Notes: generated by a model from the letters alone, not told the origin. Numbered from the stretch's first letter, positions 26,029-35,370 are shown. The stretch: DNA of 64,000 nucleotides from Sphingomonas crocodyli (GCF_004005865.1 NZ_SACN01000003.1:62001-126000), one strand, 5' to 3'. Numbers and translations: made by a program.

Positions 26029-27257
26029 TTATACGACCGACGGGCGGCGGCGGTCGGCCCTCTCCAGATTGCCGTGGTGGTCTGACCCTACTCTAATTCG
26101 TGCGTAACGGCTCGGGCGCTGCTCCTTCAAGGATGTAGCTATTTCGACAGCGGGCGAGCGGTTAGATCGAGAGCGATCCGACAGGCACTTGCCAAAATTG
26201 ATGGCGGGCTTCTCTATGAACCCGAAAGCAGCCACCGCTAGCAGGACAGTTATGGCTGTCGTGGCTACGAAACGGATTGCTCCATAAATGACCCTTTGAC
26301 GTCACTGAGATTCATAATAGCGGCAACAGTGATAAAGGCGATCATATGAACTATGTAGATTGAGTATGAGCGGTCTCCCTGCCAGAACAGGAAGGACGAA
26401 GTAAGAAAGCGCGATAATGGCGCTGCAAACCTTGATCTCGTCGATGCCACCGCCGCTGCCCACAAGCCTAATGGAAGCAGGATTTGCTTGCTAAGGAGGA
26501 AGAGGCTCGCGGCTATGGAGGCTATCAGGAATCCCCAATACCAAGCATACATGGAGTTAGTTTTGGAGGTGCGCATTAGGAGGTATGTAGTAGCGCCGAC
26601 TGTGAAGAGCGGAGCCTTGTTGCCAATGAAGGCGTCGTCGAAAAAGACCCCCAGAGCCATCAACGCAGAAATGGCAGCAACGGCCAAAACTAACTGACCT
26701 TTGCTTCGCATGCCCAAAAGAAGGAGCGGAGCAAGCAAATAGTATTGCCACTCAAGCGATATGCTCCATGCTTGGCCAACTATCGTGGGGGAAGACGAAG
26801 GGAGCACAGACTGCGGAATCAGCCCTTGCGCGAGAGGCAGGTGGACCAAGACATGAATCGGCAAATTGGACAGAGCGGCCTCAGCGAGTTGCACTCGACC
26901 CACATTGGCCCCGCTGAAGGGGGCGTGCGCGAACGTCCATTTAGCCAGTGGCAGCATTGCGATGCTGACCGCCATAACTGCAAGGTAGAGTGGGAAAAGC
27001 CTTATACCGCGGCGAAGAATGTAAACGCCGTAACGCTCTTTTTTTCGATCGAGCAGCACAAAGATCACAAAGCCAGAAAGAACAATAAAAACGTCGACCG
27101 CGAAGGTGTTCCACATCGGCGGCAGTCCGACAGTGGCTGCAATATGCCCGCAAACGACCCACCAAGACATGAGGCCACGTAATCCGTGGAACTGCTTCAC
27201 ATCGCCAAACATGTCAAAGCGCGCAGGCCTCTCGCACTCCTTGATCGCTTGTTCCAA
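26029..27257 (-). pseudogene. OafA-type acyltransferase, frameshifted near the C-terminus
   Basis: The frame from 27257 encodes an acyltransferase-3 membrane protein: FHGLRGLMSWWVVCGHIAAT with the catalytic-type His, VDVFIVLSGFVIFVLL, RRGIRLFPLYLAV, AWSISLEWQYYLLAPLLLL and GDRSYSIYIVHMIAF. It then stops at 26265. The normal continuation is in the next frame: IYGAIRFVATTAITVLLAVA, then AFGFIEKPAINFGKCL, with stop at 26029. Adding one base to the CCC run at 26292-26294 (GGG to GGGG on the coding strand) restores a single frame, so a one-base deletion explains it. The function would be O-acetylation of EPS or a lipid. If real, the gene loses its last helix; a sequencing error in the homopolymer is equally possible. 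Confidence 0.78.
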
Positions 27258-27302
27258 GTCTACGACCCTGCATCATCTCGGCAATTTTCTGGCCGAAACG
27301 GT

Positions 27303-28397
27303 TTACCTCAGCATCGCCTTTAGAGCGTTTGCCCATCCATCTCGAAATGCTGCCATCGAAAATCGATGCAGCGATCCTTGAGATACGGAGAGGCGTTCCT
27401 TCCGCTCCTCGATCGGAAGATGAGCCAAAGCGCGCATGCCGTCGGCTATGCTCCCGATATCGAGAGGATCCACAAGGATCGCACCATCGCCAGCTACTTC
27501 CTGAAGAACACTGTTCTCGCTCACCAATGCAACTTGGCCCCTGGCGATCGCCTCGGAGACCGGCATCCCAAAACCCTCAAGAAGGCTCGCCAGTACAAAC
27601 CCTTGAGCGTTGCTATATAGCCAGGCCAATTGTCGATCGCTGACATAGTCAAGCAGGACCACGTTCGCCGTCTCTCGCGCGAGCTTTTCAACTTCTTCTG
27701 CCCCAGGCTCACGCCCGCCGCAAAGAACATAGCGGAAGCCTTCCTCGCCTAACCCTGATTTGGCAAACGCCGCGATCGATCGCACCTGGTTCTTTCGATC
27801 GCCGATACTTCCGACCGTCAGAAGGAAGGGGGCATCGATACCATCGACCGGCTCAGGTGCCTCAGGTTCCAAATCCGCCCGCAGAGGAGGGTAGATGACG
27901 CGACTGCTGGCTAATTTAGCCTTCGGATAAAGCTTCTCAAAAGCGCGCTGTGAGGCCTGACTGACGAAAATGACGTGCGGCCCTATCCTGGCAATCTCAT
28001 CATAGATTTTCCGATACATTTTGGCGACTGAAGCGTCGAACAGAGCTGGGTGAGTTACTGGACCGACATCATGACAAAGGATAGCGTCCGATCGCCGGAG
28101 CACTGCGGTTGGGACAGTGTGCGGATCCAGATGTAGAAGCGGACGGTCCGATCGGCGCCTTGGCAAGGCGCCCATTAGGCCACCACTTGTCTTGCCCTTA
28201 ATCTGGAGATGCTGCAGCTTTCCTAGAATGCGGCCTGCGATTCCCCTGGGCGGCTGCTGCCCCCGCACCCGCCAATAGTACACATCTCCCAACGGCAAGC
28301 CGCTCGTCTCGAGCAAGTCTCGCCCGATGAAATATTTTCCTGTTCGATTGTAGATGGCCAGCGAAAAATCGACGTCAATCAAGCGACTTGGTTTCAT
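27303..28397 (-). CDS. GT4-family glycosyltransferase
   Basis: The 364-residue retaining transferase has a GT-B fold. The C-terminal donor domain is clear: FLLTVGSIGDRKNQVRSIAA near residue 190, FRYVLCGGREPGAEE near 222, VVLLDYVSDRQLAWLYSNAQ near 248, and the E-x7-E motif SLLEGFGMPVSEAIARGQVA near 273, followed by DGAILVDPLD. The N-terminal acceptor half includes AILCHDVGPVTHPALF. It probably adds a sugar to the EPS unit on the cytoplasmic face. Donor not readable. It is divergent from the gene at 28488 and lies just upstream of the frameshifted acyltransferase on the same strand. Confidence 0.9.
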   Translation of the reverse strand: MKPSRLIDVDFSLAIYNRTGKYFIGRDLLETSGLPLGDVYYWRVRGQQPPRGIAGRILGKLQHLQIKGKTSGGLMGALPRRRSDRPLLHLDPHTVPTAVLRRSDAILCHDVGPVTHPALFDASVAKMYRKIYDEIARIGPHVIFVSQASQRAFEKLYPKAKLASSRVIYPPLRADLEPEAPEPVDGIDAPFLLTVGSIGDRKNQVRSIAAFAKSGLGEEGFRYVLCGGREPGAEEVEKLARETANVVLLDYVSDRQLAWLYSNAQGFVLASLLEGFGMPVSEAIARGQVALVSENSVLQEVAGDGAILVDPLDIGSIADGMRALAHLPIEERKERLSVSQGSLHRFSMAAFRDGWANALKAMLR

Positions 28398-28487
28398 TTG
28401 TCTCTTTGCCCCGAATCCCCGCGCGGCACCTAGCCAGAACGCGATCTTACGTCTAGCGACATCACATCCAATTCGGGGTTAACGAAG

Positions 28488-29558
28488 GTGGCGACGGTGC
28501 AGCGCTCAGTAGGTGAAGGTTTTCGGGACCACGACAAGCGCATAGAGTATTTCATCAAGCACGACGCGGTGCAGAACTTTGGCGATTATCTGCCAGAGCT
28601 ATTTAGCAAAGAGCTCTTCCTTCACCCGCGCGTTGATGCGGACATTTATCGCCTCGTCGGAAGTGTGATCGACGAAAAGTGGGTGCGCCACGACCTAGGT
28701 CGATTCAATGGGTTCGTCACCGGCCAGATAGCCTTCTGGTGCTGCGGGGCTCGTGGGTCGGCCGGACTGTCCAACGAAACCAAGCAGCACTGTCTGTTTT
28801 TTGGGGTGCGTGGCCCTGAAACACGAGAGGCGCTCAAGCTTCCGGCTGACACTGTCATGGGCGACCCTGGCTTATTGGCGCCGCTATTGCACACGCCGAA
28901 CTATTGCTACGAAACTGCCGGAAAGTCCGTCTGTTTTGCGCACGTGCACGATGCAAAGGCCCCTGAGGATGTTCTAGGCATGTCGGGTGCCGATATCTTG
29001 CTAAGCCCAGTTATTGATTCATCCGAGGCCGCCCTGCGCAGCCTTCTCGATAAGATTGCGTCAGCAGACTTCGTTCTGACAGCATCCCTTCATGCAGCGA
29101 TCATCGCTTGCGCATATGGGCGGCCTTTCGCGTTTTGGGATAATGGTCACGTCGATATTCCATTCAAATGGCGAGATTTTGCTGGCTCAGTGGGCATACC
29201 GTCAGTGTTCGTAAAGGACCTAAGTGAAGGACGGGAAGTCTACGAAAGGCAGATCAAGCCTCGGCTCAAGCTGCCGCCATTTGCCCCCATTCTAGATGTT
29301 TGTCCTTTTCTCGTTCGACCCTCTTATATGCTGAAGGCACTTGTCGCTGACGGGCAAATCGATCCGACGTTGGCGGAGCCGGCGATAAGATTGCTTGAAC
29401 GACAAAAGGCCTATCAGCACGACGAGATCTATCGTTTGCAAGATCAGTCCGCCATCGCGCGGGCTGAGCGTGCTAGGCCGAGTACCTATTTCCTTGGTGG
29501 AGCCGGCCTGTTTGCCAGGCGGATCAAAAATAAAGTCCGGGCGGCATTGGGCCTTTGA
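28488..29558 (+). CDS. Polysaccharide pyruvyl transferase family protein (second, distant copy)
   Basis: The 356-residue protein matches PF04230 in outline: NFGDYLPELFSKELFLHPRV near residue 30, CCGARGSAG, LFFGVRGPETREALKL, DTVMGDPGLLAPLL near 120, and ADFVLTASLHAAIIACAYGR near 200, followed by PFAFWD. It resembles the pyruvyl-transferase-like proteins next to glycosyltransferases in EPS loci. The start is GTG 28488, or GTG 28497; no ATG is available. The last 60 residues are charged and basic. It is divergently placed from the GT4 gene with 90 bases between. Function in pyruvylation is inferred from the family. Confidence 0.78.
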   Translation: MATVQRSVGEGFRDHDKRIEYFIKHDAVQNFGDYLPELFSKELFLHPRVDADIYRLVGSVIDEKWVRHDLGRFNGFVTGQIAFWCCGARGSAGLSNETKQHCLFFGVRGPETREALKLPADTVMGDPGLLAPLLHTPNYCYETAGKSVCFAHVHDAKAPEDVLGMSGADILLSPVIDSSEAALRSLLDKIASADFVLTASLHAAIIACAYGRPFAFWDNGHVDIPFKWRDFAGSVGIPSVFVKDLSEGREVYERQIKPRLKLPPFAPILDVCPFLVRPSYMLKALVADGQIDPTLAEPAIRLLERQKAYQHDEIYRLQDQSAIARAERARPSTYFLGGAGLFARRIKNKVRAALGL

Positions 29559-29603
29559 AGCGCCGCGCTGCTTCGAAAGGACTGCTTTTGTCGCACGGGT
29601 GCA

Positions 29604-30452
29604 TCACAACGGCTTTATGATGTCATCGAGCGTTTTCGAGCCGGGGTAGGCGGCATATACCAAGCTGTCCGGTGCAATCGTTAGCCGGGCCATATCTTCA
29701 ACTATCGCGACTTCGCCGATCGCGAAAGCCTGCCCTTCCAGATCGATCGCGCCCTGCACGGGCATCACCCACAAAGGAACCGATCCGGGTTCGAGCATCA
29801 TGTCGCCTGCGCCGGTCCAGCGTTCGAGCACGAACTTGCCGCCTTCCGCGATGATCTCCCGATTACCGGGCAAGGCACGCGGCGGCGGATTGCCGTTAAA
29901 CGGCTTAGGATCGGAAACCGCGATGCCGTCATCAAGGTGAAGTTCGCGCGGGCGGCCATAATCGTAGAGGCGATAGGTCAGGTCGAGATTCTGCTGGATC
30001 TCCATCACCCGCAGCCCCGCGCCGATCGCATGGACGGTGCGCGCAGGCGAGTAGATGATGTCGCCGGCCTTGACCGGCTTCCAGGCGACCAACTGCTCAA
30101 TCGACCCGTCGAGCGCGGCGGCGCGCAGGGCGTCGTGGCTTACGGTTTGTTTCAAGCCAAGGCCGATCGTCGAATGAGTTTCGGCAGCGAGCACGACCCA
30201 CGCCTCGTCCTTCCCGCGTGGGAAACCGCGCTCCTGCGCAGCCTTGTCACCGGGATGAACCTGGATCGAAAGCTTCTCGCTGGTAAAAAGATATTTGATC
30301 AGGAGATCACGCGCAGGCGCTCCGCCCTCTTCATCATACCAGATTTCGCCGACGGGCGCTTCAGCTGCGGGCTGATCGGGAAAAAGCGGAGCCAGATCGT
30401 GCCGTCCCCAAGGCTTCAATACGCGATGAGTCTTCAGCCTGATGACGGTCAA
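29604..30452 (-). CDS. manA: Class I mannose-6-phosphate isomerase (copy 2)
   Basis: This is a paralogue of the gene at 11703, with the same landmarks: LKPWGRHDLAPLFPDQ, EKLSIQVHPGDKAAQERGF, GKDEAWVVL, RTVHAIGAGLRVMEIQQNLD and LTYRLYDYG. The frame is open to 30692, but similarity begins just after 30452, where TTG follows GGAG by seven bases, giving 282 residues. The extra upstream codons are Arg/Cys rich and unlikely to be translated. GC-rich codons contrast with the A/T-richer pyruvyl transferase and acyltransferases nearby. Redundant with copy 1 for mannose phosphate supply; differential expression is possible but not shown. Confidence 0.9.
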   Translation of the reverse strand: MTVIRLKTHRVLKPWGRHDLAPLFPDQPAAEAPVGEIWYDEEGGAPARDLLIKYLFTSEKLSIQVHPGDKAAQERGFPRGKDEAWVVLAAETHSTIGLGLKQTVSHDALRAAALDGSIEQLVAWKPVKAGDIIYSPARTVHAIGAGLRVMEIQQNLDLTYRLYDYGRPRELHLDDGIAVSDPKPFNGNPPPRALPGNREIIAEGGKFVLERWTGAGDMMLEPGSVPLWVMPVQGAIDLEGQAFAIGEVAIVEDMARLTIAPDSLVYAAYPGSKTLDDIIKPL

Positions 30453-30718
30453 TGCAGTTCTCCGTGAACTTAGATGAGTGCGACCGGCGCGCCCTCTCAT
30501 GGTAGCAGTTGAATAGCAATTCTTGGCCGTCGACCCGGCTGACTCTTTAAGAGGGGCATATCTCCATCCGGAACTGATGGGCACATAGCGACGGGGACGC
30601 GCCGTTCGACAAGGCGCGTCGCCGTCTCCCCCTGGCAAAGCGCACCTATGCGAGAGGTTAGCCCAGATACACCCGCACCCGGCGCCGACCAATCTCTTTG
30701 CTGGGACGGCTCGTTTTC

Positions 30719-30967
30719 CTACATGCCGAGGCGCGCCGACACGTTGCGTGCCTGGTCGGATGCCAGCGCAATCGCTTTAACATCATGACGCGAGCGCCCG
30801 GCTGTCATCGCGTCTGCAAATGCTCGCGCAGCGCCAACATCCGGATAATGCGCGACGGGTACGAATTGGTCCTGATGCGTGCCGGCCGTGCCGCGGTAGA
30901 TATATCCTGCGGTCTACCAGCCCCGCTTAGTGAGCGCCGGCTCGATCTTCCAATCCTTGTCCGCTTC
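30719..30967 (-). pseudogene. Remnant coding fragment of unknown protein with in-frame TAG
   Basis: In one frame the minus strand reads ADKDWKIEPALTKRGW, a TAG at 30914-30916, then TAGYIYRGTAGTHQDQFVPV, AHYPDVGAARAFADAM and ALASDQARNVSARLGM to a stop at 30719. The composition is clearly protein-like but there is no start codon, and an in-frame TGA lies immediately upstream. I take it as the tail of a decayed gene belonging with the broken genes just upstream (30979-32038). Family not recognised. Confidence 0.35.
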
Positions 30968-30978
30968 TCACGTGGTGA

Positions 30979-31398
30979 TCACTTAGCGTCCTTTCGAAAG
31001 GTCTCGATCCTTCTCAGCGCCGCATGCAGGCTCTGCGACCGACCAATATCGTTCTTGCTTTGACAGGATTCACAGAAATATCGGATCGCCTCAGCTGGCA
31101 CCCCGACGAACCGCAAAGACTCCAACGCCAGGCGCACGTCAGCGCCGGTCTGCACCCCTTGCATGCTCCGATCCACGGCCGCTTGCAGCACCGCGATAGC
31201 GTCATCCATTTGGCGTTTTCGCCAGATCCACGACGCGCGGGCATATTGACGAAAAATGTGATGCCAGTGCGCCCCTGCGTCGGCGAATGGGGCATTGTCG
31301 CTCGTGCCGCGACGGGCATAGTCCCACATCTTCTCAGCGAGCTCGGCGGCAAGCGCATCATGGTCATTCGTCGTGCAGGGGCGGCAGCGGTCACTCAC
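30979..31398 (-). CDS. Hypothetical protein (139 residues), tail of a small operon
   Basis: The product is largely alpha-helical: DALAAELAEKMWDYARRG, then WHHIFRQYARASWIWRKRQM, DDAIAVLQAAVDRSMQGV and SLHAALRRIETFRKDAK. It has three Cys in the first 10 residues and FCESCQSKNDIG near residue 110, perhaps a metal or disulphide site. GTG 31398 is preferred as start; it overlaps the end of the 45-residue gene by eight bases. The family was not recognised. Neighbouring frames upstream and downstream on the same strand are decayed, so this may be a survivor of a defective element. Confidence 0.5.
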   Translation of the reverse strand: MSDRCRPCTTNDHDALAAELAEKMWDYARRGTSDNAPFADAGAHWHHIFRQYARASWIWRKRQMDDAIAVLQAAVDRSMQGVQTGADVRLALESLRFVGVPAEAIRYFCESCQSKNDIGRSQSLHAALRRIETFRKDAK

Positions 31399-31528
31399 GC
31401 TCGAGATCGCGCTCGACGTCACTAATCGCTTTCCTCTCATCCGGTGTTATGCCCATCATCGCTTCGAGCAGCGTAGCCGGGTATCTCTTGGCGGAGGCCG
31501 ACGGATGGACTTCTGGCGGCATGTACAT
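31391..31528 (-). CDS. Tiny hypothetical protein (45 residues)
   Basis: ATG 31528 opens a 45-codon frame: MYMPPEVHPSASAKRYPATL, then LEAMMGITPDERKAISDVER, then DLERE and TGA. It begins two bases after the stop of the decayed gene upstream and overlaps the next gene by eight bases, a spacing typical of a compact operon. The peptide is hydrophilic with an amphipathic C-terminal helix and no membrane segment. No family recognised. Confidence 0.5.
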   Translation of the reverse strand: MYMPPEVHPSASAKRYPATLLEAMMGITPDERKAISDVERDLERE

Positions 31529-31530
31529 GG

Positions 31531-32038
31531 TCAGTCCTTTGATTCGGGAGGCCTGAAGCCGGTGGAGGCTTCGATCGCTGTTGCCACCGCCAGATAATGC
31601 TCGCGCCGGCTGGCGTTATAGGCGGTGAGTGAAAGGCGCCTCGCATCGTCGAGCGCCGCCCCCCAACTCGCCCGCCACGGCCCACACGGCCAACGAAATG
31701 CGGTAATCCAAAAATGGGTCGGCGGCTTCGGACAATCGAGGTCGACCAGCTTCGCAAATCGGCTGCGGCGACCCGGTGCATCACGGGCCGAAAAAGAAGG
31801 CAGGCAGGTTGTCGTCAGGGATCGGCGCGAAGATCTCGGGCTTCTAGTCCAGCGGGATCCGTTGGGTGTCGGTTGGATGATAGAATGTGCCGTCGATACC
31901 CTCGCGCAATGCCGATCGCCCCAGGGCACGAAAGAGAGCATAGTCGCCCTTTTACTTCTCGATCAGCTCAAAGTCGTAGCCTGGCCGCTCGTCGTCGCTG
32001 ATGGGCTTAACGCCCTTGATAAGTCCGTTGCTGCTCAT
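31531..32038 (-). pseudogene. Decayed hypothetical gene with three in-frame stops and a frameshift
   Basis: From ATG 32038 one frame reads GLIKGVKPISDDERPGYDFE, LIEK, TAA (31954), KGDYALFRALGRSALREGID, GTFYHPTDTQRIPLD, TAG (31846), KPEIFAPIPDDNLPAFFFGP and TGA (31783). A shifted frame then continues with SRFAKLVDLDCPKPPTHFWI, LSLTAYNASRREHYLAVATA and IEASTGFRPPESKD, ending at 31531. Protein-like composition persists across every stop, so these are point mutations in a once continuous gene of about 170 codons. Family not recognised. Confidence 0.55.
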
Positions 32039-32284
32039 ACGGGCCTCGGTGGCCTCGATCGGAACAAAAAAGGAACATCCTTTCCGATTCGGTCTAGAGC
32101 GACTTTGACACGGGTATCGTTCAAGGGCTCTAATCCGACGCAGGATCACAATTCCGATAAGATACAATCAAAATAGCAGTAAATCCTCACATGATCTTGC
32201 CATCCGAGGGATAGCGCGTCAGATTAAATATCAATGGATGAAGAGCTGTCATAAATAAGGCTGTCGACTGGGAACGGGGGGGGT

Positions 32285-32962
32285 GTGAGGAATTCATCGC
32301 GGACTTGGCTCATGCGCGAGAATGAGAACTTTGCGACGACGATTTCGCCCGGGTCGTTGGTTCTAGACGCGGGAGCCGGTGATCAGCCATATCGCCATTG
32401 CTTCTCCCATTGCACCTATGAGGCCGCAGATTTTGAGAAGGTGGATAAGCCCTACGCCAAGTCTACCTATGTTTGCGACCTCAGTTCTATACCGGTTGCA
32501 GATGCTCGTTTCGACGCCATCGTATTTAACCAGGTGATGGAGCACCTGTCGGATCCACTTACAGTACTGAAGGAGCTGCGGCGCGTCCTCAAGCCGGGCG
32601 GCCGGATGATATGTACGGCGCCGCTCTTTTACGAGGAGCACGAGGTTCCTTACGACTTTTATCGGTACACGCAATTCGGATGGAGACACCTTCTCGCCAA
32701 GGCCGGCTTCGAAATAGAGAAGATTGGTTGGATGGAAGGGTATCTCGGGACGGTCGCTTACCAGTTGCAAACGGCGGCGCGCTATCTGCCAATCAGGCCG
32801 CGAGATATCGCGCCGGGGGGGCTTGGATACGTCGCGCTTCCCGCTGTTGCCCTTACGAAGTTTGCTTCACATCTGTGCGCGCGGTTATTTTACCGCCTCG
32901 ACGAGAAACATCGCTACACAGCCAAAGGCTTCCCGAAAAATTATGTGCTGACAGTGAGGTAA
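32285..32962 (+). CDS. Class I SAM-dependent methyltransferase
   Basis: The 225-residue protein has the Methyltransf_11 pattern: SLVLDAGAGDQPYRHCF (motif I) near residue 27, YVCDLSSIPVADARFDAIVF near 60, NQVMEHLSDPLTVLKELRRV near 82, LKPGGRM, and TAPLFYEEHEVPYDFYRYT near 115. GTG 32285 follows a run of seven G that can serve as ribosome site. Such enzymes methylate sugars or lipid-linked precursors in EPS loci, or quinones elsewhere; the target is unknown. It is isolated between decayed genes and an IS5 scar. Confidence 0.87.
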   Translation: MRNSSRTWLMRENENFATTISPGSLVLDAGAGDQPYRHCFSHCTYEAADFEKVDKPYAKSTYVCDLSSIPVADARFDAIVFNQVMEHLSDPLTVLKELRRVLKPGGRMICTAPLFYEEHEVPYDFYRYTQFGWRHLLAKAGFEIEKIGWMEGYLGTVAYQLQTAARYLPIRPRDIAPGGLGYVALPAVALTKFASHLCARLFYRLDEKHRYTAKGFPKNYVLTVR

Positions 32963-33027
32963 GCCCGATCGTATTAATCAAGGGCGCAATAGAGGGAACA
33001 AAGTGTTCTAGGTTCAGGATTCGTTGA

Positions 33028-33265
33028 TCAGAGCCAGAAGATGAGGGTGGCTGCGAGAGCGATGGTGGAGAAGAAAACGGAGGGGCACCGGTCGTAGCGC
33101 GTGGCGACGCGACGCCAGTCCTTGAGGCGGCCAAACATGATCTCGATGCGGTTGCGACGTCTGTACCTGCGCTTATCATATTTAAGGGTTGGAGCCAGGA
33201 ACGCACGGCTTGATACCCTTCGCCTTCAAAGCCTCCCTGAACCAGTCGGCGACATTGCCGTCGGT
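33028..33265 (-). mobile_element. IS5-family transposase C-terminal scar
   Basis: The minus strand encodes ADWFREALKAKGIKPCVPGS, then after a shift KYDKRRYRRRNRIEIMFGRL, KDWRRVATRYDRCPSVFFST and IALAATLIFWL with TGA at 33028. This is the conserved end of IS5/IS1031-type transposases. About ten codons are missing between the two parts and the first two thirds of the gene are absent. Different sequence from the other IS5 remnants here, so it is a separate insertion. Confidence 0.85.
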
Positions 33266-33546
33266 CTCCGTCTGCGTCACCCCGCCTCTGATATGCGATA
33301 TCGCTTACGCCGCGTACTTTAGCGTGGAACGTCCCAGAGATAATATCTACAAAGTAATGTTAAAAAGGCCTCCAATCGCAAAATAGATTAAATTGACATT
33401 ATCGAAATTGTCAGAGACTATTACCGACAGGTGTTTTTAAATTGTTTGGCAGAATGCGGCAAGTGATCGTCGCACCTTTGATCTGTTCACAATGTTTTGA
33501 CGATTGCTTTAGGTGTGGCTGACGGCGCACCGATATGGAGGGCATT

Positions 33547-34590
33547 TTGGAGCGTAACATTCAAGGTCTTCGCGCAATCGCCGCTTATATGGTGGTGGTT
33601 CACCATATCCTCGATACGTTCGCTAACAATCTCGGGTTTCATCATCCGATAAATAATATGCGGACCGGCGGCGCCGGCGTCGACATTTTTTTCGTGATAA
33701 GTGGTTATATCATGATGTTGACGACAAGCGATCGGCCCATTGGTCCAAAGAGGTTTCTTTATAATAGGATTATAAGAATCGTTCCTATGTATTGGCTTTT
33801 GACCATAGTTGCTTTGATATTAATTGCAGCTGGATTTAAAATGTTTGGTCAAAACCCGATCGACGTGAAAAGGATATTAACGTCTTTTGGATTTTTGCCA
33901 TATTTTGGCTCTAGCGGAAAAGTGATTGATCCAATCCTGTTTCCGGGTTGGACGCTGAACTACGAAATGATGTTTTATATCGTTTTTGCTTTGTGCTTGT
34001 TGAGGCATGATGTTAAATTTCGTATTTTGAGTGTTTGCTGTATCTTATTTTGCTTTTGGCTAGCGCAAGTGTATATCGATGATCCTTTAGTCGATTATCT
34101 TGGTGCTGACGTGATTATCGGCTTTGCAGCCGGGATAATGCTTTGGAGGGTTAGCCGTCATAATATTGTGTCGCCCGTTATTGCTGCGGGTTTCTGCCTT
34201 CTTGGCGTGCTTGCGCTGGTCATGTTGGATTATCCCATTCCGTTCCCGATTCCGCATGCGCGTTTGATCGTGATCGCCGGGGCGCTTTCGATCGTCTTTG
34301 GCGCTGTATGCCTCGAGCGGCATGGCATAAAGATTAAAGATGGATGGTTGATGCACGAAGGGAACGCGAGTTATTCGCTATATTTAATTCATCCTTTTGT
34401 GTTGCAGTTCGTAGCCAAGGTGGCGAAAGTGATGCATTTTGGTGGAGGATATTTAGCCTCTTTCGGCCTAGCCGCAGTGATGCTGATCACCTCGGGTGTC
34501 GCGGCTAGGTTGCTTTACAGTAAGTTGGAACAGCCTCTTTCAGAGATTTTGAAGTTGTCTCGCCGGAAGGCCAATTTTGTCCGAACATAA
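33547..34590 (+). CDS. OafA/YrhL-type membrane acyltransferase
   Basis: The 347-residue protein of about ten helices has NIQGLRAIAAYMVVVHHIL (catalytic-type His), AGVDIFFVISGYIMMLTTSD, RIIRIVPMYWLLT, FPGWTLNYEMMFYIVFALCL and ASYSLYLIHPFVLQF. It transfers acetyl or other acyl groups to extracytoplasmic sugars. TTG 33547 lies five bases after GGAGG and is chosen; the earlier ATG 33535 has no ribosome site. The gene is clearly A/T richer than the average of the window and lies between two IS5 scars, both suggesting transfer. Complete through the last helix, unlike the copy at 26029. Confidence 0.9.
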   Translation: MERNIQGLRAIAAYMVVVHHILDTFANNLGFHHPINNMRTGGAGVDIFFVISGYIMMLTTSDRPIGPKRFLYNRIIRIVPMYWLLTIVALILIAAGFKMFGQNPIDVKRILTSFGFLPYFGSSGKVIDPILFPGWTLNYEMMFYIVFALCLLRHDVKFRILSVCCILFCFWLAQVYIDDPLVDYLGADVIIGFAAGIMLWRVSRHNIVSPVIAAGFCLLGVLALVMLDYPIPFPIPHARLIVIAGALSIVFGAVCLERHGIKIKDGWLMHEGNASYSLYLIHPFVLQFVAKVAKVMHFGGGYLASFGLAAVMLITSGVAARLLYSKLEQPLSEILKLSRRKANFVRT

Positions 34591-34628
34591 AAGTTTTGGC
34601 GGCGCATTTCCCTGCTTATTGGGGAAGT

Positions 34629-35370
34629 TTATTGTCCGCTAACGGCGGCCGCGAGGCAGGCGGACTCGAGCTTGTCGTAGCGGGTGGGAAGCCCATCTAG
34701 CGGCTGAACAAGCGCTCGGCGGCGTTCCGGCCTTTGTAGAGCGGTTGCTAGAAGGAGTTTTTCCTGCGGTGGCCCGCCCTAGTTAGGATGTTGTGCCCGC
34801 GCTTTGGCGCTCAATCAGATCCAGGATGTCGACGTCGTCATATATATTGCAAGATAGCAACGGGCTTGGTCCCAGATCTTCCAGTAACGGGTTAGTTGCG
34901 CAGCATTCGCTACATCGATCGAGGGCAAAGGGCTGCGAACAGGAAGTACTTCGCCGTTGGTGAGCGCGTGAAGCTTGCCGGTGCGGCCACCCCGATTGAT
35001 TCCAATCGCTTGGGCGAAAGCCTGCCTTGTCCGCCGCCCTCCGAACGGTGGGTCTTCATGTGCGTGCTTCCGAGCAACACTTCGTCAGGCCGCCTGCCCG
35101 TCATTGCCAAGAGGACGAAGGGATCCTGCCACACGCCCTTAGCCACCCCTCGACGAAGCTGTGGGAAGTCTTTTTCGAACCTTAGCGCGGCAGCCTATCG
35201 CCCCGCCGTCGGCCCGATCTGAGTTCGTGGATGATGCCGCCGACCACGCGCCAATCACCGCTCTGCGCAACGCCGTGAATTCTGTGCTTATTCAGCAGCC
35301 GAAAACTCTTAAGCTGCTCCCCACTAAGCCGAAATTCCGTTAAATGCTGTGTTCTGCTATCATAGAGCAT
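34629..35370 (-). mobile_element. IS5-family element, degenerate transposase
   Basis: Fragments in several minus-strand frames rebuild an IS1031/IS5-like transposase. They are FRLSGEQLKSF and DWRVVGGIIHELRSG, then GVWQDPFVLLAMTGRRPDEV, LLGSTHMKTHR, INRGGRTGKLHALTNGEVLP and DDVDILDLIERQSAG, and finally LYKGRNAAERLFSR and TRYDKLESACLAAAVSGQ, with stop at 34629. The total of about 740 bases is close to a full transposase gene. At least four frameshifts or stops were counted. Terminal repeats were not identified. Confidence 0.75.
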
